Counted from the stretch's first letter, positions 1 to 5,651 are shown. The stretch is DNA of 6,366 bases from Planctomycetota bacterium (GCA_029932425.1 JAOZQC010000208.1:1-6366), one strand, 5' to 3'. The notes: generated from the sequence alone by a model not told the origin. Numbers and translations: made by a program.

Positions 1-678
1 AGGATCCGGTACGTAGAGGAACCCGTCCCCGTCCCCCGCCCCCACCGCCTTCCGCGCCGCCCGGTACGCCTTGTCGTAGTGAAGGGTGCCGAGGGAGGGC
101 CCCTGGATCTCCCGCAGCACCCGACCGAGGAGGAGGGGGCTGGTGGACACCAGGAGGTGACCCCGCCCCGTGGCCAGGTAGAGATCCCGCGCCCCGCCCG
201 TGAGCCGCACCACCGGCTTCCCCTGGATGGAGTTGGTCACGCTCCGCTTCGCGAACAGGGGTCCGAGCACCACCCGGACGAGATCGTCCGCCGCCCGGGC
301 CAGGGCCTCCTTCGGACCGGAGGAGTACGCGCTCGCCAGGAGGACGGTCTTCGCCTCCGCGCCCGGGATGGCCTCCCGGTGGAGGGAGAGGGTCACCGGG
401 CCGTCCACCACCTCGAGGAGCCTCCCGATCACGGCCTCCACTCTCCCGGGTTTCGCGCGGGCGCGGGTCGCGAGCCGCTTCGCGAATCGCTCCCGGTCCT
501 CTCCCGCGGCCGCGAGCACGTCGAGGACCGCGCGGGCGTCGGGGAGGGAGAGGAAGGCCCGGGGCCGCGCGGGCAGGTACCACTCGATGGGGACCGTGAG
601 GCCCCGATCCCCGGGCCGGGCGGCGCCGGGCAACGCCAGGAGGAGTCCCGCCAGGAGAAGCCCGGGCCGGACGCTCAT
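1..678 (-). CDS. Secreted DUF3352-like protein, C-terminus outside window
   Basis: The frame is open from ATG at 678 to the window edge, giving 226 residues with no stop. The N-terminus (MSVRPGLLLAGLLLALPGAA) is a typical signal peptide, so the product is exported. The body alternates strands and helices: LPARPRAFLSLPDARAVLDVL near residues 35-55, then LYLATGRGHLLVSTSPLLL near 175-195 and LGTLHYDKAYRAARKA soon after. This order (a 'leucine-rich' opening, a 'value held for this item' strand, then a 'Y-x-x-A' helix) resembles DUF3352-type proteins of Planctomycetota and cyanobacteria, whose function is unknown; this is resemblance by eye only. An AAGGAG Shine-Dalgarno at 687-692 lies eight bases before the ATG. 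The start overlaps the stop of the upstream hydrolase by four bases (ATGA), which points to coupled translation and makes this the fourth gene of the cluster. GC3 is very high, as expected for a real gene here. Confidence 0.8.
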   Translation of the reverse strand, partial: MSVRPGLLLAGLLLALPGAARPGDRGLTVPIEWYLPARPRAFLSLPDARAVLDVLAAAGEDRERFAKRLATRARAKPGRVEAVIGRLLEVVDGPVTLSLHREAIPGAEAKTVLLASAYSSGPKEALARAADDLVRVVLGPLFAKRSVTNSIQGKPVVRLTGGARDLYLATGRGHLLVSTSPLLLGRVLREIQGPSLGTLHYDKAYRAARKAVGAGDGDGFLYVPDP

Positions 679-1763
679 TCCTTCCACTCCTTCGCCAGGT
701 CCTTGGCTTCCCCGGCCGCGGGGAGGCCCCGGTAGTCCCGCGCCACCCGGGCGAGGATCTTCAGCGCCTCCTTGTCGTCCCCCGCCGCCCGGGCCTTCCG
801 GGCCTCGCCGATCTTCGCGATGGCCTCCCGGTTCAGGTCCGCGAGCTTCGCCTTCGCCCGCGGCGCGAGCCCCGCCTTCGCCTCCAGCTTCTCGAGCTTC
901 CGGAGGTCCCGCACGGCGGTGGAGACCCGGTGCTTTCCGAGCTCCGCCTCGATCTTCCGGAACAGCGCGTCCGCCTGGTCTCCGGCCAGGAAACGCTTGC
1001 GGTTCGCCTTCAGGTAGGCGGCGAACCACTCCGCGGCGAGGCGGGGCCGGCTCTGGTGCTTCATGCCCGGGATCTTCTCGATCTTCACGTGCTCGTAGCC
1101 GGCCTTCCGGAGCGCCTCGTAGGCCAGCCGCGCCTGGCCCGGCTTCCCGCTCGTGCCCAGGATCAGCGGGTGGTCGTGGTCGCCGTAGTAGATGTAGATG
1201 GAGAGGCGCTTCCGGCCCGCCTCGAGCACCTTCGGGTCGCGGGGGATCTCCTGGGGGGCGAAGTTCCCGCCCCGGGTGCAGATGTGGGTGAACCGGTCCG
1301 GGTGGCGAAGGCCCGTCCAGTAGGAGGGGTTGCCCCCGCCGGAGAACCCGGTGATCATCACGGCCCGGGGGTTCGTCCGGAAGTGCTCCCCGATCTCGTC
1401 GAGGATGGAGAGGATCACCTCCTCGTCCTCCACCGCGGGGGGGAGCTTGCTCACCGGGGGGCGGTTCACGGTGGCGGTGCACATGTCCGGGCAGGCCACG
1501 ATGAACCCGAACTCCCTCGCGAGCCCCGTCCACTGCCCGATCTCCCCCTTCCCCGTGCCTCCCCGCCCGTGGCTCGAGATCACCACCGGCCAGGAGACCC
1601 TCGGGCTGTAGCTCGACGGGACGTAGAGGGAGTAGGGATGGCCGTGCTTTTTCGAGGTGCGGTGGAGCACCGAGCCCGGCTTCCACGGTGCCTCCCGCCG
1701 GGGCGCAGCGGAGACGGTGGCGGGGAGGAGAAGGAGCGCGAGGAAGAGGAGGGTCGTTCTCAT
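675..1763 (-). CDS. Secreted alpha/beta hydrolase (PHB-depolymerase/LpqC-like esterase) with helical tail
   Basis: This 362-residue protein begins with a clear signal peptide (MRTTLLFLALLLLPATVSAA), so it should work in the periplasm or outside the cell. Residues 42-255 form an alpha/beta hydrolase domain: HGRGG at 65-69 near the oxyanion region, the nucleophile elbow GFSGG with Ser141, an acid candidate at Asp195 or Asp197 (YYGDHDHP), and His236 in PGMKHQ. All three members of a catalytic triad are therefore present. The pattern resembles the PHB depolymerase/feruloyl esterase/LpqC group; the substrate cannot be read from the sequence. Residues about 262-362 are a Lys/Glu/Ala-rich helical tail (ALFRKIEAEL, KLEKLEAKAG, DDKEALKILARVARDYRG), probably coiled-coil or TPR-like, an add-on beyond the usual esterase length. 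The start was chosen at the signal peptide; a longer open frame upstream only runs antiphase through the dehydrogenase gene. GGAAGG at 1771-1776 is a fair ribosome site. The ATG overlaps the upstream stop (ATGA). Confidence 0.88.
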   Translation of the reverse strand: MRTTLLFLALLLLPATVSAAPRREAPWKPGSVLHRTSKKHGHPYSLYVPSSYSPRVSWPVVISSHGRGGTGKGEIGQWTGLAREFGFIVACPDMCTATVNRPPVSKLPPAVEDEEVILSILDEIGEHFRTNPRAVMITGFSGGGNPSYWTGLRHPDRFTHICTRGGNFAPQEIPRDPKVLEAGRKRLSIYIYYGDHDHPLILGTSGKPGQARLAYEALRKAGYEHVKIEKIPGMKHQSRPRLAAEWFAAYLKANRKRFLAGDQADALFRKIEAELGKHRVSTAVRDLRKLEKLEAKAGLAPRAKAKLADLNREAIAKIGEARKARAAGDDKEALKILARVARDYRGLPAAGEAKDLAKEWKE

Positions 1764-3151
1764 GGCAGCACCTTCCCGGGATTGAGGATACCACGGGGGT
1801 CGAAGGCGGCCTTGATGCGGCGCATGAGCCCGATGGCGGCCTCCGTGTGGCGGATCCCGAAGAACGGACGCTCCGTCACCCCGATCCCGTGCTCGCCGGA
1901 GATGGAGCCCCCGAGCGCCACGGCGACCCGGACCGTGGCCTCGTGGGCGGACCGCACGTCGGCCTCCCACCGCTCCACGGTGTCCTGCGCCGCGGTGCGG
2001 ACGTAGTTCACGTGGAGGTTCCCGTCGCCCGCGTGGCCGAAGCAGCAGCAATCCAGGTCGTGGGCGGCCGCGATCTCCCGGACCTTCCGCACCAGCTCGA
2101 TGAGCCGGGACCGGGGGACCACGCTGTCCACGCTCCGGTAGGTGGTGAAGGCTTTGAGCCCCTCCGCGATGACCCGCCGGATCCGCCACAGATCCTCCTG
2201 GCGGCGCCGCTCGGAGGCGAGGAAGACATCCAGGGCCCCGATCTCGAGCAGGGCCTCCCCGATCCGCATGAGGTCCCCCTCCACCTCCTCCGGGCCGTCC
2301 CCGTCCACCTCCACGAGGAGCTGGGCCGCGGCCTCCGCGAAGGGGAACTCCTTCTCGGCGTACCGCGCGGCGTAGCCCACCGCGGACCGGTCCATGATCT
2401 CGAGCGCGGAAGGGGTGATCCCGGTCCCGAAGACCGCCTGCACGCCCTCCGCGGCCATGTCGAGCTCCGGGAAGGGGGCGAGGAGGATCCCCCGGGCCGC
2501 CGGGAGGGGCAGCAGGCGGAGCACGGCCCGGGTCACCACGGCGAGCGTGCCCTCGGAACCCACGATGGTCCGGACCAGGCCGTAGCCGGAGGAGTCCTTG
2601 CGGTTCTTCCCGCCGGCCTCGATCACCGTCCCGTCCGGGAGGACGAAGGTGAGCCCGTAGACGTGGTCCGCGGTCGTCCCGTACTTCACGGCCCGCATGC
2701 CGCCCGCGTTCGTCTGGATGTTCCCCCCCACGTGGCAGGAGCCCTTGCTGGCGGGATCGGGGGCGTAGAAGAGTCCCGCCTCCGCGGCGGCTTCCTGGAG
2801 GGTCTCCGTGACCACGCCCGGTTCCACCACCGCGAAGGCGTTCTCCCGGTCGATCTCCAGGATGCGGTTCAGCCGGTCGAGGGAGAGGACGATGCCCCCG
2901 GCGACGGGGACGCAGGCGCCGCACTTCCCGGTCCCCGCGCCGCGCGGCGTCACGGGCAGGCCCCTCTCGAAAGCGAGCCGGAGGACGCCGGAGACCTCCT
3001 CCGTGGAACCGGGCCGCACCACCACGTCGGGCCGGGCGGCGAGGCCCTGGGTCTCGTCGTGGGTGTAGGGCTCGACGGGCTCGTCCGCGGTGAGGACGAA
3101 CCCCGGTCCCGTGATCCGGGCGAGCTCTTCCGGGAGGCTCACGGCCGCCAC
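1760..3151 (-). CDS. FAD-linked D-2-hydroxyacid dehydrogenase, GlcD/D-lactate dehydrogenase family
   Basis: The 463-residue product is a full-length member of the family holding GlcD, D-lactate dehydrogenase and D-2-hydroxyglutarate dehydrogenase, which oxidise D-2-hydroxyacids to 2-oxoacids and pass electrons onward. The FAD-binding PCMH domain spans about residues 38-210: TPRGAGTGKCG at 68-78, DPASKGSCHVGGN at 132-144 with NAGG at 148-151, and GSEGT at 198-202. The C-terminal FAD-oxidase domain carries GHAGDGNLH at 372-380 and GEHGIG at 419-424; by analogy with human D2HGDH, His373, His380 and Glu420 are the metal ligands. It ends in the usual FDPRGILNPGKVLP. The start codon is GTG, 19 bases after the stop of the iron-sulfur carrier gene; no good Shine-Dalgarno is seen, and a GTG three codons further in is an alternative. 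No GlcE or GlcF neighbour is present, so the electron acceptor and exact substrate (glycolate, D-lactate or 2-hydroxyglutarate) remain open. Confidence 0.95.
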   Translation of the reverse strand: MAAVSLPEELARITGPGFVLTADEPVEPYTHDETQGLAARPDVVVRPGSTEEVSGVLRLAFERGLPVTPRGAGTGKCGACVPVAGGIVLSLDRLNRILEIDRENAFAVVEPGVVTETLQEAAAEAGLFYAPDPASKGSCHVGGNIQTNAGGMRAVKYGTTADHVYGLTFVLPDGTVIEAGGKNRKDSSGYGLVRTIVGSEGTLAVVTRAVLRLLPLPAARGILLAPFPELDMAAEGVQAVFGTGITPSALEIMDRSAVGYAARYAEKEFPFAEAAAQLLVEVDGDGPEEVEGDLMRIGEALLEIGALDVFLASERRRQEDLWRIRRVIAEGLKAFTTYRSVDSVVPRSRLIELVRKVREIAAAHDLDCCCFGHAGDGNLHVNYVRTAAQDTVERWEADVRSAHEATVRVAVALGGSISGEHGIGVTERPFFGIRHTEAAIGLMRRIKAAFDPRGILNPGKVLP

Positions 3152-3170
3152 CCGGGAAGGACCGGGGAGA

Positions 3171-3485
3171 TCAGCCGCAGAAGGACTGGCCGCAGCCGCA
3201 GCCGCCCGTGGCGTCCGGGTTCTCGAAGGTGAAGCCGGACTCGAGGTCCGTCTCCACGTCGTCGACGGTGACCCCCGCGAGGTAGAGGCGGGACTGCTCG
3301 TCCACCAGGATCCGGAACCCCTCCTCCTCGATCACCTCGTCGCCCCCGCAGGGCTCGTCGACGGCCAAGACGAACGGGAGACCGGAGCATCCTCCGCCCT
3401 GGCCGAGGATCCGGAGATTCGGTCCGGTCTCCTCGGTGATCAGGCTCTGGACCCGGTCCTTCGCGGAATCGGTCAACGCCGGCAT
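3171..3485 (-). CDS. A-type iron-sulfur cluster carrier (HesB/IscA/ErpA/SufA family)
   Basis: This 104-residue protein has the size and layout of A-type carriers, which receive an Fe-S cluster from a scaffold and deliver it to apo-enzymes in the cytoplasm. The three invariant cysteines are present: Cys33 in GGGCSGLPF and Cys96/Cys98 in the C-terminal GGCGCGQSF. Cys46 and Cys103 are additional. The sequence GFTFENPDA before the CGCG motif is typical. ErpA, IscA and SufA cannot be separated by eye, so no symbol is given. I chose ATG 3485 rather than an upstream start near 3533 because AAAGGAG (3493-3499) sits seven bases before it and the family begins with a short segment like MPALTDSAKDRVQSL. 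It is the first gene of the minus-strand cluster. Its neighbour, a flavoprotein, is not itself an obvious Fe-S client, so the pairing may be housekeeping rather than functional. Confidence 0.95.
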   Translation of the reverse strand: MPALTDSAKDRVQSLITEETGPNLRILGQGGGCSGLPFVLAVDEPCGGDEVIEEEGFRILVDEQSRLYLAGVTVDDVETDLESGFTFENPDATGGCGCGQSFCG

Positions 3486-3538
3486 GGCGCCGCTCCTTTG
3501 CTTGCAAACAGTAGTCACTCGCGATCGCTGCACGCATG

Positions 3539-3567
3539 ATTCCAGCCTTCCGGGTCCCGCCCGTCAA
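3539..3567 (-). promoter_or_regulatory. Candidate sigma70 promoter for the minus-strand cluster
   Basis: On the minus strand TTGACG (3562-3567) is followed after exactly 17 bases by TGGAAT (3539-3544). The -35 matches consensus at five of six positions and the -10 at four. Transcription would start near 3532, leaving a leader of about 47 bases that carries the palindrome GCGATCGC (3521-3528) and the short inverted repeat TTTGC-AA-GCAAA around 3497-3508 just before the ribosome site. No experimental support; a second minus-strand TACAAT lies farther upstream at 3591-3596. Confidence 0.45.
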
Positions 3568-3589
3568 GATCCACGGCCGTACCGGGGCG

Positions 3590-3643
3590 CATTGTAATCG
3601 GCGGGGCCGGCCGCCGGAGAGTTCGGCGGGCCGGGGTACAATG
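3590..3643. promoter_or_regulatory. Symmetric divergent -10 boxes flanking a GC hairpin
   Basis: CATTGTA (3590-3596) and TACAATG (3637-3643) are perfect inverted repeats, so each strand carries an outward-facing TACAAT. Between them CCGCCG (3611-3616) and CGGCGG (3624-3629) form a stem around GAGAGTT, extendable by four pairs past one bulged G. The plus-strand box serves the membrane protein gene, whose ATG is nine bases past the box. The minus-strand box could serve the iron-sulfur carrier gene with a leader of about 100 bases. Neither has a recognisable -35, which weakens the promoter reading. Confidence 0.4.
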
Positions 3644-3650
3644 GGCGGCG

Positions 3651-4166
3651 ATGGTCGATACCGGCAAGGCCCGACTCCGGAACCTCCTGGCCTTCCTCCT
3701 CACCGGGATCCTCGCGGTGTGGGTGGGAGGCAGCATCGTGGTGGATGCGCTGGTCGTGCCCTCGGCCTTCCGGCACCTTCCCCGGAAGTACGCGGTGGAG
3801 ATCGGCCAGGTCCTCTTCCACCGGTTCAACTACGTGGAGTGCCTGCTCGGGATCGCGGCGGTGCTCCTCTCCTTCGCCATCGCCCGCCAGGGATGGCGCA
3901 CGGTGCGCGCGCACCGGACGGCCACCGGCCTGGTCCTCTTCATGACGCTCGTGGCCCTCGCCTTCCTCCTGCTCCTCACCCCCGCCATCGCCTCGAAGGT
4001 GGAGACGCTCACGGACCGGGGGATCGACTGGGGCAATCCCCGCATGATGCCTCCGGAGCGCGCCGCCCTCCGCACCCTCCACACGATCTACGGCGCCCTG
4101 GACCTCCTGAAGATCGCCGCCGGGGTGGGGGTCTTCTGGCTCCTGGCGAAACGAGGGCCGCGGTAG
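3651..4166 (+). CDS. Four-helix membrane protein, DUF4149-like
   Basis: The 171-residue product has four hydrophobic spans at about residues 12-37, 62-79, 91-113 and 145-166, separated by short charged loops, so it is an inner-membrane protein. The opening WVGGSIVVDALVVPSAF, with a Gly-Gly in helix 1 and a Pro-x-x-F at its end, and the later RTLHTIYGALDLLKI match the style of DUF4149 (TMEM205-like) proteins, whose biochemical role is not established. There is no signal peptide distinct from helix 1. The loop between helices 3 and 4 (about 114-144) holds DRGIDWGNPRMMPPERAAL, probably outside the membrane. ATG 3651 gives the whole first helix; another ATG at 3641 is in a different, non-coding frame. 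No Shine-Dalgarno precedes it and a TACAAT box ends at 3642, so the mRNA may be leaderless. It is transcribed away from the iron-sulfur cluster gene. High GC3 and clean membrane topology support it as real. Confidence 0.88.
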   Translation: MVDTGKARLRNLLAFLLTGILAVWVGGSIVVDALVVPSAFRHLPRKYAVEIGQVLFHRFNYVECLLGIAAVLLSFAIARQGWRTVRAHRTATGLVLFMTLVALAFLLLLTPAIASKVETLTDRGIDWGNPRMMPPERAALRTLHTIYGALDLLKIAAGVGVFWLLAKRGPR

Positions 4167-4188
4167 AGCCCGCCGGATCTCCTCGGGG

Positions 4189-4227
4189 AAAAAGTGAAAA
4201 AGTTACGCCTGTCAGCGCTGTTTCACT
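4189..4227. repeat. A-rich tandem patch inside an inverted repeat
   Basis: AAAAAGTG followed by AAAAAGTT (4189-4204) is an imperfect tandem 8-mer, striking in so GC-rich a region. AGTGAAA (4193-4199) and TTTCACT (4221-4227) are perfect 7-base inverted arms, with the palindrome CAGCGCTG (4213-4220) inside. It lies about 25 bases after the membrane protein stop. It could be an operator or a weak terminator stem, but no clean T-tract follows on the plus strand. The remaining 4228-4360 stretch shows no gene; its only notable word is TTGACG at 4292-4297. Confidence 0.4.
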
Positions 4228-4360
4228 CTCGTCCGGAGGCGGACCCGGGGGGCGCAAGCACCCGGCCCGCCGCGGATCGGGACGGCCAGGCTTGACGCGC
4301 CCCCCGCGACCTGCCACCCTGTCGCATGCCCCATCCCGGCGCCGCAGACCGAACGGAAAA

Positions 4361-4390
4361 CACGCGGGAACCGGCGCCGGAGGCCGCGTG
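4361..4390. repeat. Nested palindrome 1 upstream of the tRNA
   Basis: CACGCGG (4361-4367) and CCGCGTG (4384-4390) are perfect 7-base inverted arms, and between them CCGGCGCCGG (4371-4380) is a perfect 10-base palindrome. Both share one centre at 4375.5, separated by three mismatched positions on each side. It can be a protein-binding dyad in DNA or a stem with an internal loop in RNA. Its right arm overlaps the left arm of the next palindrome. Confidence 0.55.
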
Positions 4391-4433
4391 GGAAGAAACT
4401 GTTTGACCCGTCAAACATCGTTTTCCCACGTGG
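4384..4433. repeat. Nested palindrome 2 upstream of the tRNA, operator-like core
   Basis: The core TGTTTGAC-CC-GTCAAACA (4400-4417) has perfect 8-base arms. It is enclosed by CGTGGGAA (4387-4394) and TTCCCACG (4423-4430), also perfect, with the same centre at 4408.5; the outer stem extends through a G-T and two G-C pairs to 4384 and 4433. The right flank includes the palindrome CCCACGTGGG (4425-4434). The AT-rich core in a GC-rich region looks like a repressor operator of the kind bound by dimeric helix-turn-helix proteins, but no regulator gene is present to assign. The tRNA begins 24 bases beyond. Confidence 0.6.
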
Positions 4434-4456
4434 GACAAGGCCGACCCGGCCACGGT

Positions 4457-4531
4457 GGGCCCTTAGCTCAGCGGTAGAGCAGGGGACTCATAATCCCTGG
4501 GTCGCAGGTTCGAATCCTGCAGGGCCCACCA
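4457..4531 (+). tRNA. tRNA with anticodon CAT, probably tRNA-Ile2 (lysidine type)
   Basis: A complete 75-base cloverleaf with encoded CCA. Acceptor GGGCCCT (4457-4463) pairs with AGGGCCC (4521-4527), discriminator A4528, CCA 4529-4531. The D stem is GCTC/GAGC (4466-4469, 4477-4480). The anticodon stem GGGGA/TCCCT (4482-4486, 4494-4498) closes loop CTCATAA with anticodon CAT at 4489-4491; its first pair is G-T. The T arm GCAGG-TTCGAAT-CCTGC lies at 4504-4520. CAT tRNAs can be initiator Met, elongator Met or Ile2. The fully paired first acceptor pair argues against initiator, while C4-G69 and C5-G68, known recognition pairs of the lysidine synthetase TilS, and overall likeness to E. coli tRNA-Ile2 favour Ile2, which would read AUA after lysidine modification. 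Elongator Met is the alternative. Confidence 0.95.
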
Positions 4532-4582
4532 CGTGACTCACGCCCGATTCCGCGGACACGAGGTCGGCTCCACGCCTGCGCC

Positions 4583-4665
4583 ACGTCTTTCGACGTCCCC
4601 GGAGGTATGCCACGCGGCCTTTGAAGGCCATCCAGATCGGGCTTCGTGCCCCGCAACCTTGCGGG
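4583..4665 (+). repeat. Three small perfect hairpins downstream of the tRNA
   Basis: ACGTC-TTTC-GACGT (4583-4596), GGCCTT-TG-AAGGCC (4616-4629) and CCCGCAA-CC-TTGCGGG (4650-4665) are three perfect stems whose centres are 33 and 35 bases apart. None is followed by a T-run, so none is a standard intrinsic terminator. They may help end or process the tRNA transcript, or may be chance in GC-rich DNA. The stretch 4532-4685 otherwise shows no convincing coding bias: an open frame from GTG 4533 has about two-thirds G or C at third positions, well below the real genes here. Confidence 0.35.
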
Positions 4666-4685
4666 AATCCGGTCTCGGGCGACCC

Positions 4686-5365
4686 CTGACCTCGGAATCC
4701 AAGTCCTTCGTCGATCGTCCCGGGCTGGACCGCTCCGGCCGCCGGCACGCCGCGGAGGTGCTCATCTCCGCGGCGGGGCTCGTGCCCGACACCGATCTCG
4801 TGCTCGGCCTGTTCCCCCTCCTCGCCCCCGGCACCCGGCACTTCGTCCTCCAGGCGATGGCCCAGGACCGCCACGGGAAAGGACCGGCGCGGAAGCGCTG
4901 GCACCTCTCCGACCCGGTTTTCGTGATGTGCTCCGAGCACGGTTCGAGGGGGAGGAGGACCTGGAGATCATCGACGGCATCGCCGGTGCGGCCGCCGCAC
5001 TGGCCGGGCGTCCGGAGGGAGCCGCGGCCGGAGAGATCGTGGTCGAGCTGATCCGGAACCGGCGGGGCAAGGCGCGCCGACACGGGCTCTCCGCCGTCGG
5101 GCCGGGAGGGATGGGGGCCGAGACGCTGCTCGACGCGCTCTGGACGGCGGTCTCCGATGGGAGGGAGTCGGAGGAGATCCGCGGAGAGGCCCTCTCCCTC
5201 TGGGAAGACGCCGTGCCCACCGGGAGGATTCCCGCGGCGCTCCGGGCGCTCGGAGCCCTGAGCCCGGGGGCGCTCCCGGCGGATCTGCGCGAAGCCGTGG
5301 AATCCGCCGAGGAGAACCTCCGCGACCGACTCCCGGACGAGCCGGGAACCCGCCCCGATCGCTGA
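4686..5365 (+). pseudogene. Frameshifted helical (HEAT-like) protein gene
   Basis: Two frames look coding in succession. Up to about 4912 the frame containing LTSESKSFVDRPGLDR, HAAEVLISAAGLVPDTDLVLGL and APGTRHFVLQAMAQD has nearly pure GC3; after about 4925 the frame one base back does, giving FRDVLRARFEGEEDLEIIDG, IAGAAAALAGRPEG, GEIVVELIRNRRGKARRHGL and so on to TGA at 5363-5365. Joining them at SDP|GFRDVLRARF gives one smooth protein of about 226 residues made of short amphipathic helices rich in Ala and Leu, in the manner of HEAT or ARM repeats; no catalytic motif is seen. The join needs one extra base near the CCGGTTTTC at 4914-4922. No classic -1 slippery heptamer is present, so a pseudogene or a base error is more likely than recoding. 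The start is uncertain: 4686 marks where coding bias begins (CTG, not a confident start), the frame stays open back to GTG 4533, and the true 5' end may be lost. Function unknown. Confidence 0.55.
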
Positions 5366-5531
5366 CCCGGAGCGCTGCCGCTCGCGGGCCTTCGAACCGC
5401 CGGTCCCCCGAGGAGCACCGTCCCGATGTCCGGGAGGCCGTGTCCCGACCGTGGGCCTGCTCTACGTCGTGCGCCACCCGCGGGGTTGAAGCGGGAGTGG
5501 AGCATCGCCCGCCCCTCGGCCTGCCATCGCC

Positions 5532-5559
5532 CCCGGGCGCGGGAGACCGTGCGCCCGGG
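5532..5559 (+). terminator. Strong GC hairpin after the helical gene, possible terminator
   Basis: CCCGGGCGC (5532-5540) pairs perfectly with GCGCCCGGG (5551-5559) across a ten-base loop, the strongest simple stem in the 286-base gap 5366-5651. It is 167 bases past the stop of the split gene and 93 bases before the next start. No T-run follows, so it would be a non-canonical terminator, an attenuator or an mRNA-stabilising stem. The rest of the gap has no convincing gene; a short open frame ending at 5655 has poor coding character. Confidence 0.3.
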
Positions 5560-5614
5560 CGCCTTCCCGGGTACGCTCCCGTCGAGGCGACCGCTTCCCG
5601 TCCCCCGCGGGAAC

Positions 5615-5642
5615 CCGGGCGGCCGCCGCCCGGAGGAGGAGG
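5615..5642 (+). promoter_or_regulatory. Hairpin abutting a strong Shine-Dalgarno
   Basis: CCGGGCGG (5615-5622) and CCGCCCGG (5626-5633) form a perfect 8-pair stem with a three-base loop. Its last G runs directly into AGGAGGAGG (5634-5642), an unusually strong ribosome site nine bases before the GTG at 5652. GCCCGG at 5647-5652, which includes the first base of the start codon, could pair instead with CCGGGC at 5615-5620 and hide the site. This decides the start choice and hints at translational control. Confidence 0.4.
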
Positions 5643-5651
5643 TCCGGCCCG

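Noticed and set aside
200..1291. Plus-strand open frame of 363 residues over the left edge genes
   Set aside because: Arg/Pro/Ser-rich shadow of the DUF3352-like and hydrolase genes, with no motif.
675..2924. A 749-residue minus-strand open frame
   Set aside because: Its first 387 codons run out of phase through the dehydrogenase gene and are Arg/Gly/Pro-rich with no domain; only the part from ATG 1763, with its signal peptide, is real.
1688..3232. A 514-residue plus-strand open frame
   Set aside because: It is antisense to the well-supported dehydrogenase. Long antisense frames are expected at this GC content, and the translation is low-complexity His/Asp/Gly/Arg.
4457..4531. tRNA as an integration site with an attached genomic island
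   Set aside because: I found no duplicate of the tRNA 3' end downstream and no integrase; the possible island boundary may lie outside the window.
4933..4955. Programmed -1 frameshift at the G-run of the split gene
   Set aside because: The run does not fit the X-XXY-YYZ pattern in the incoming frame, and the joined protein reads better with the shift slightly upstream.
5451..5489. A short stretch reading GLLYVVRHPRG, like the start of a histidine phosphatase
   Set aside because: Only 12 codons before a stop, with no following domain and no RHG motif; judged chance.
4538..5505. Minus-strand open frames opposite the split helical gene
   Set aside because: Arg/Ser/Pro-rich translations without domains; the plus strand carries the codon bias and the helix pattern.
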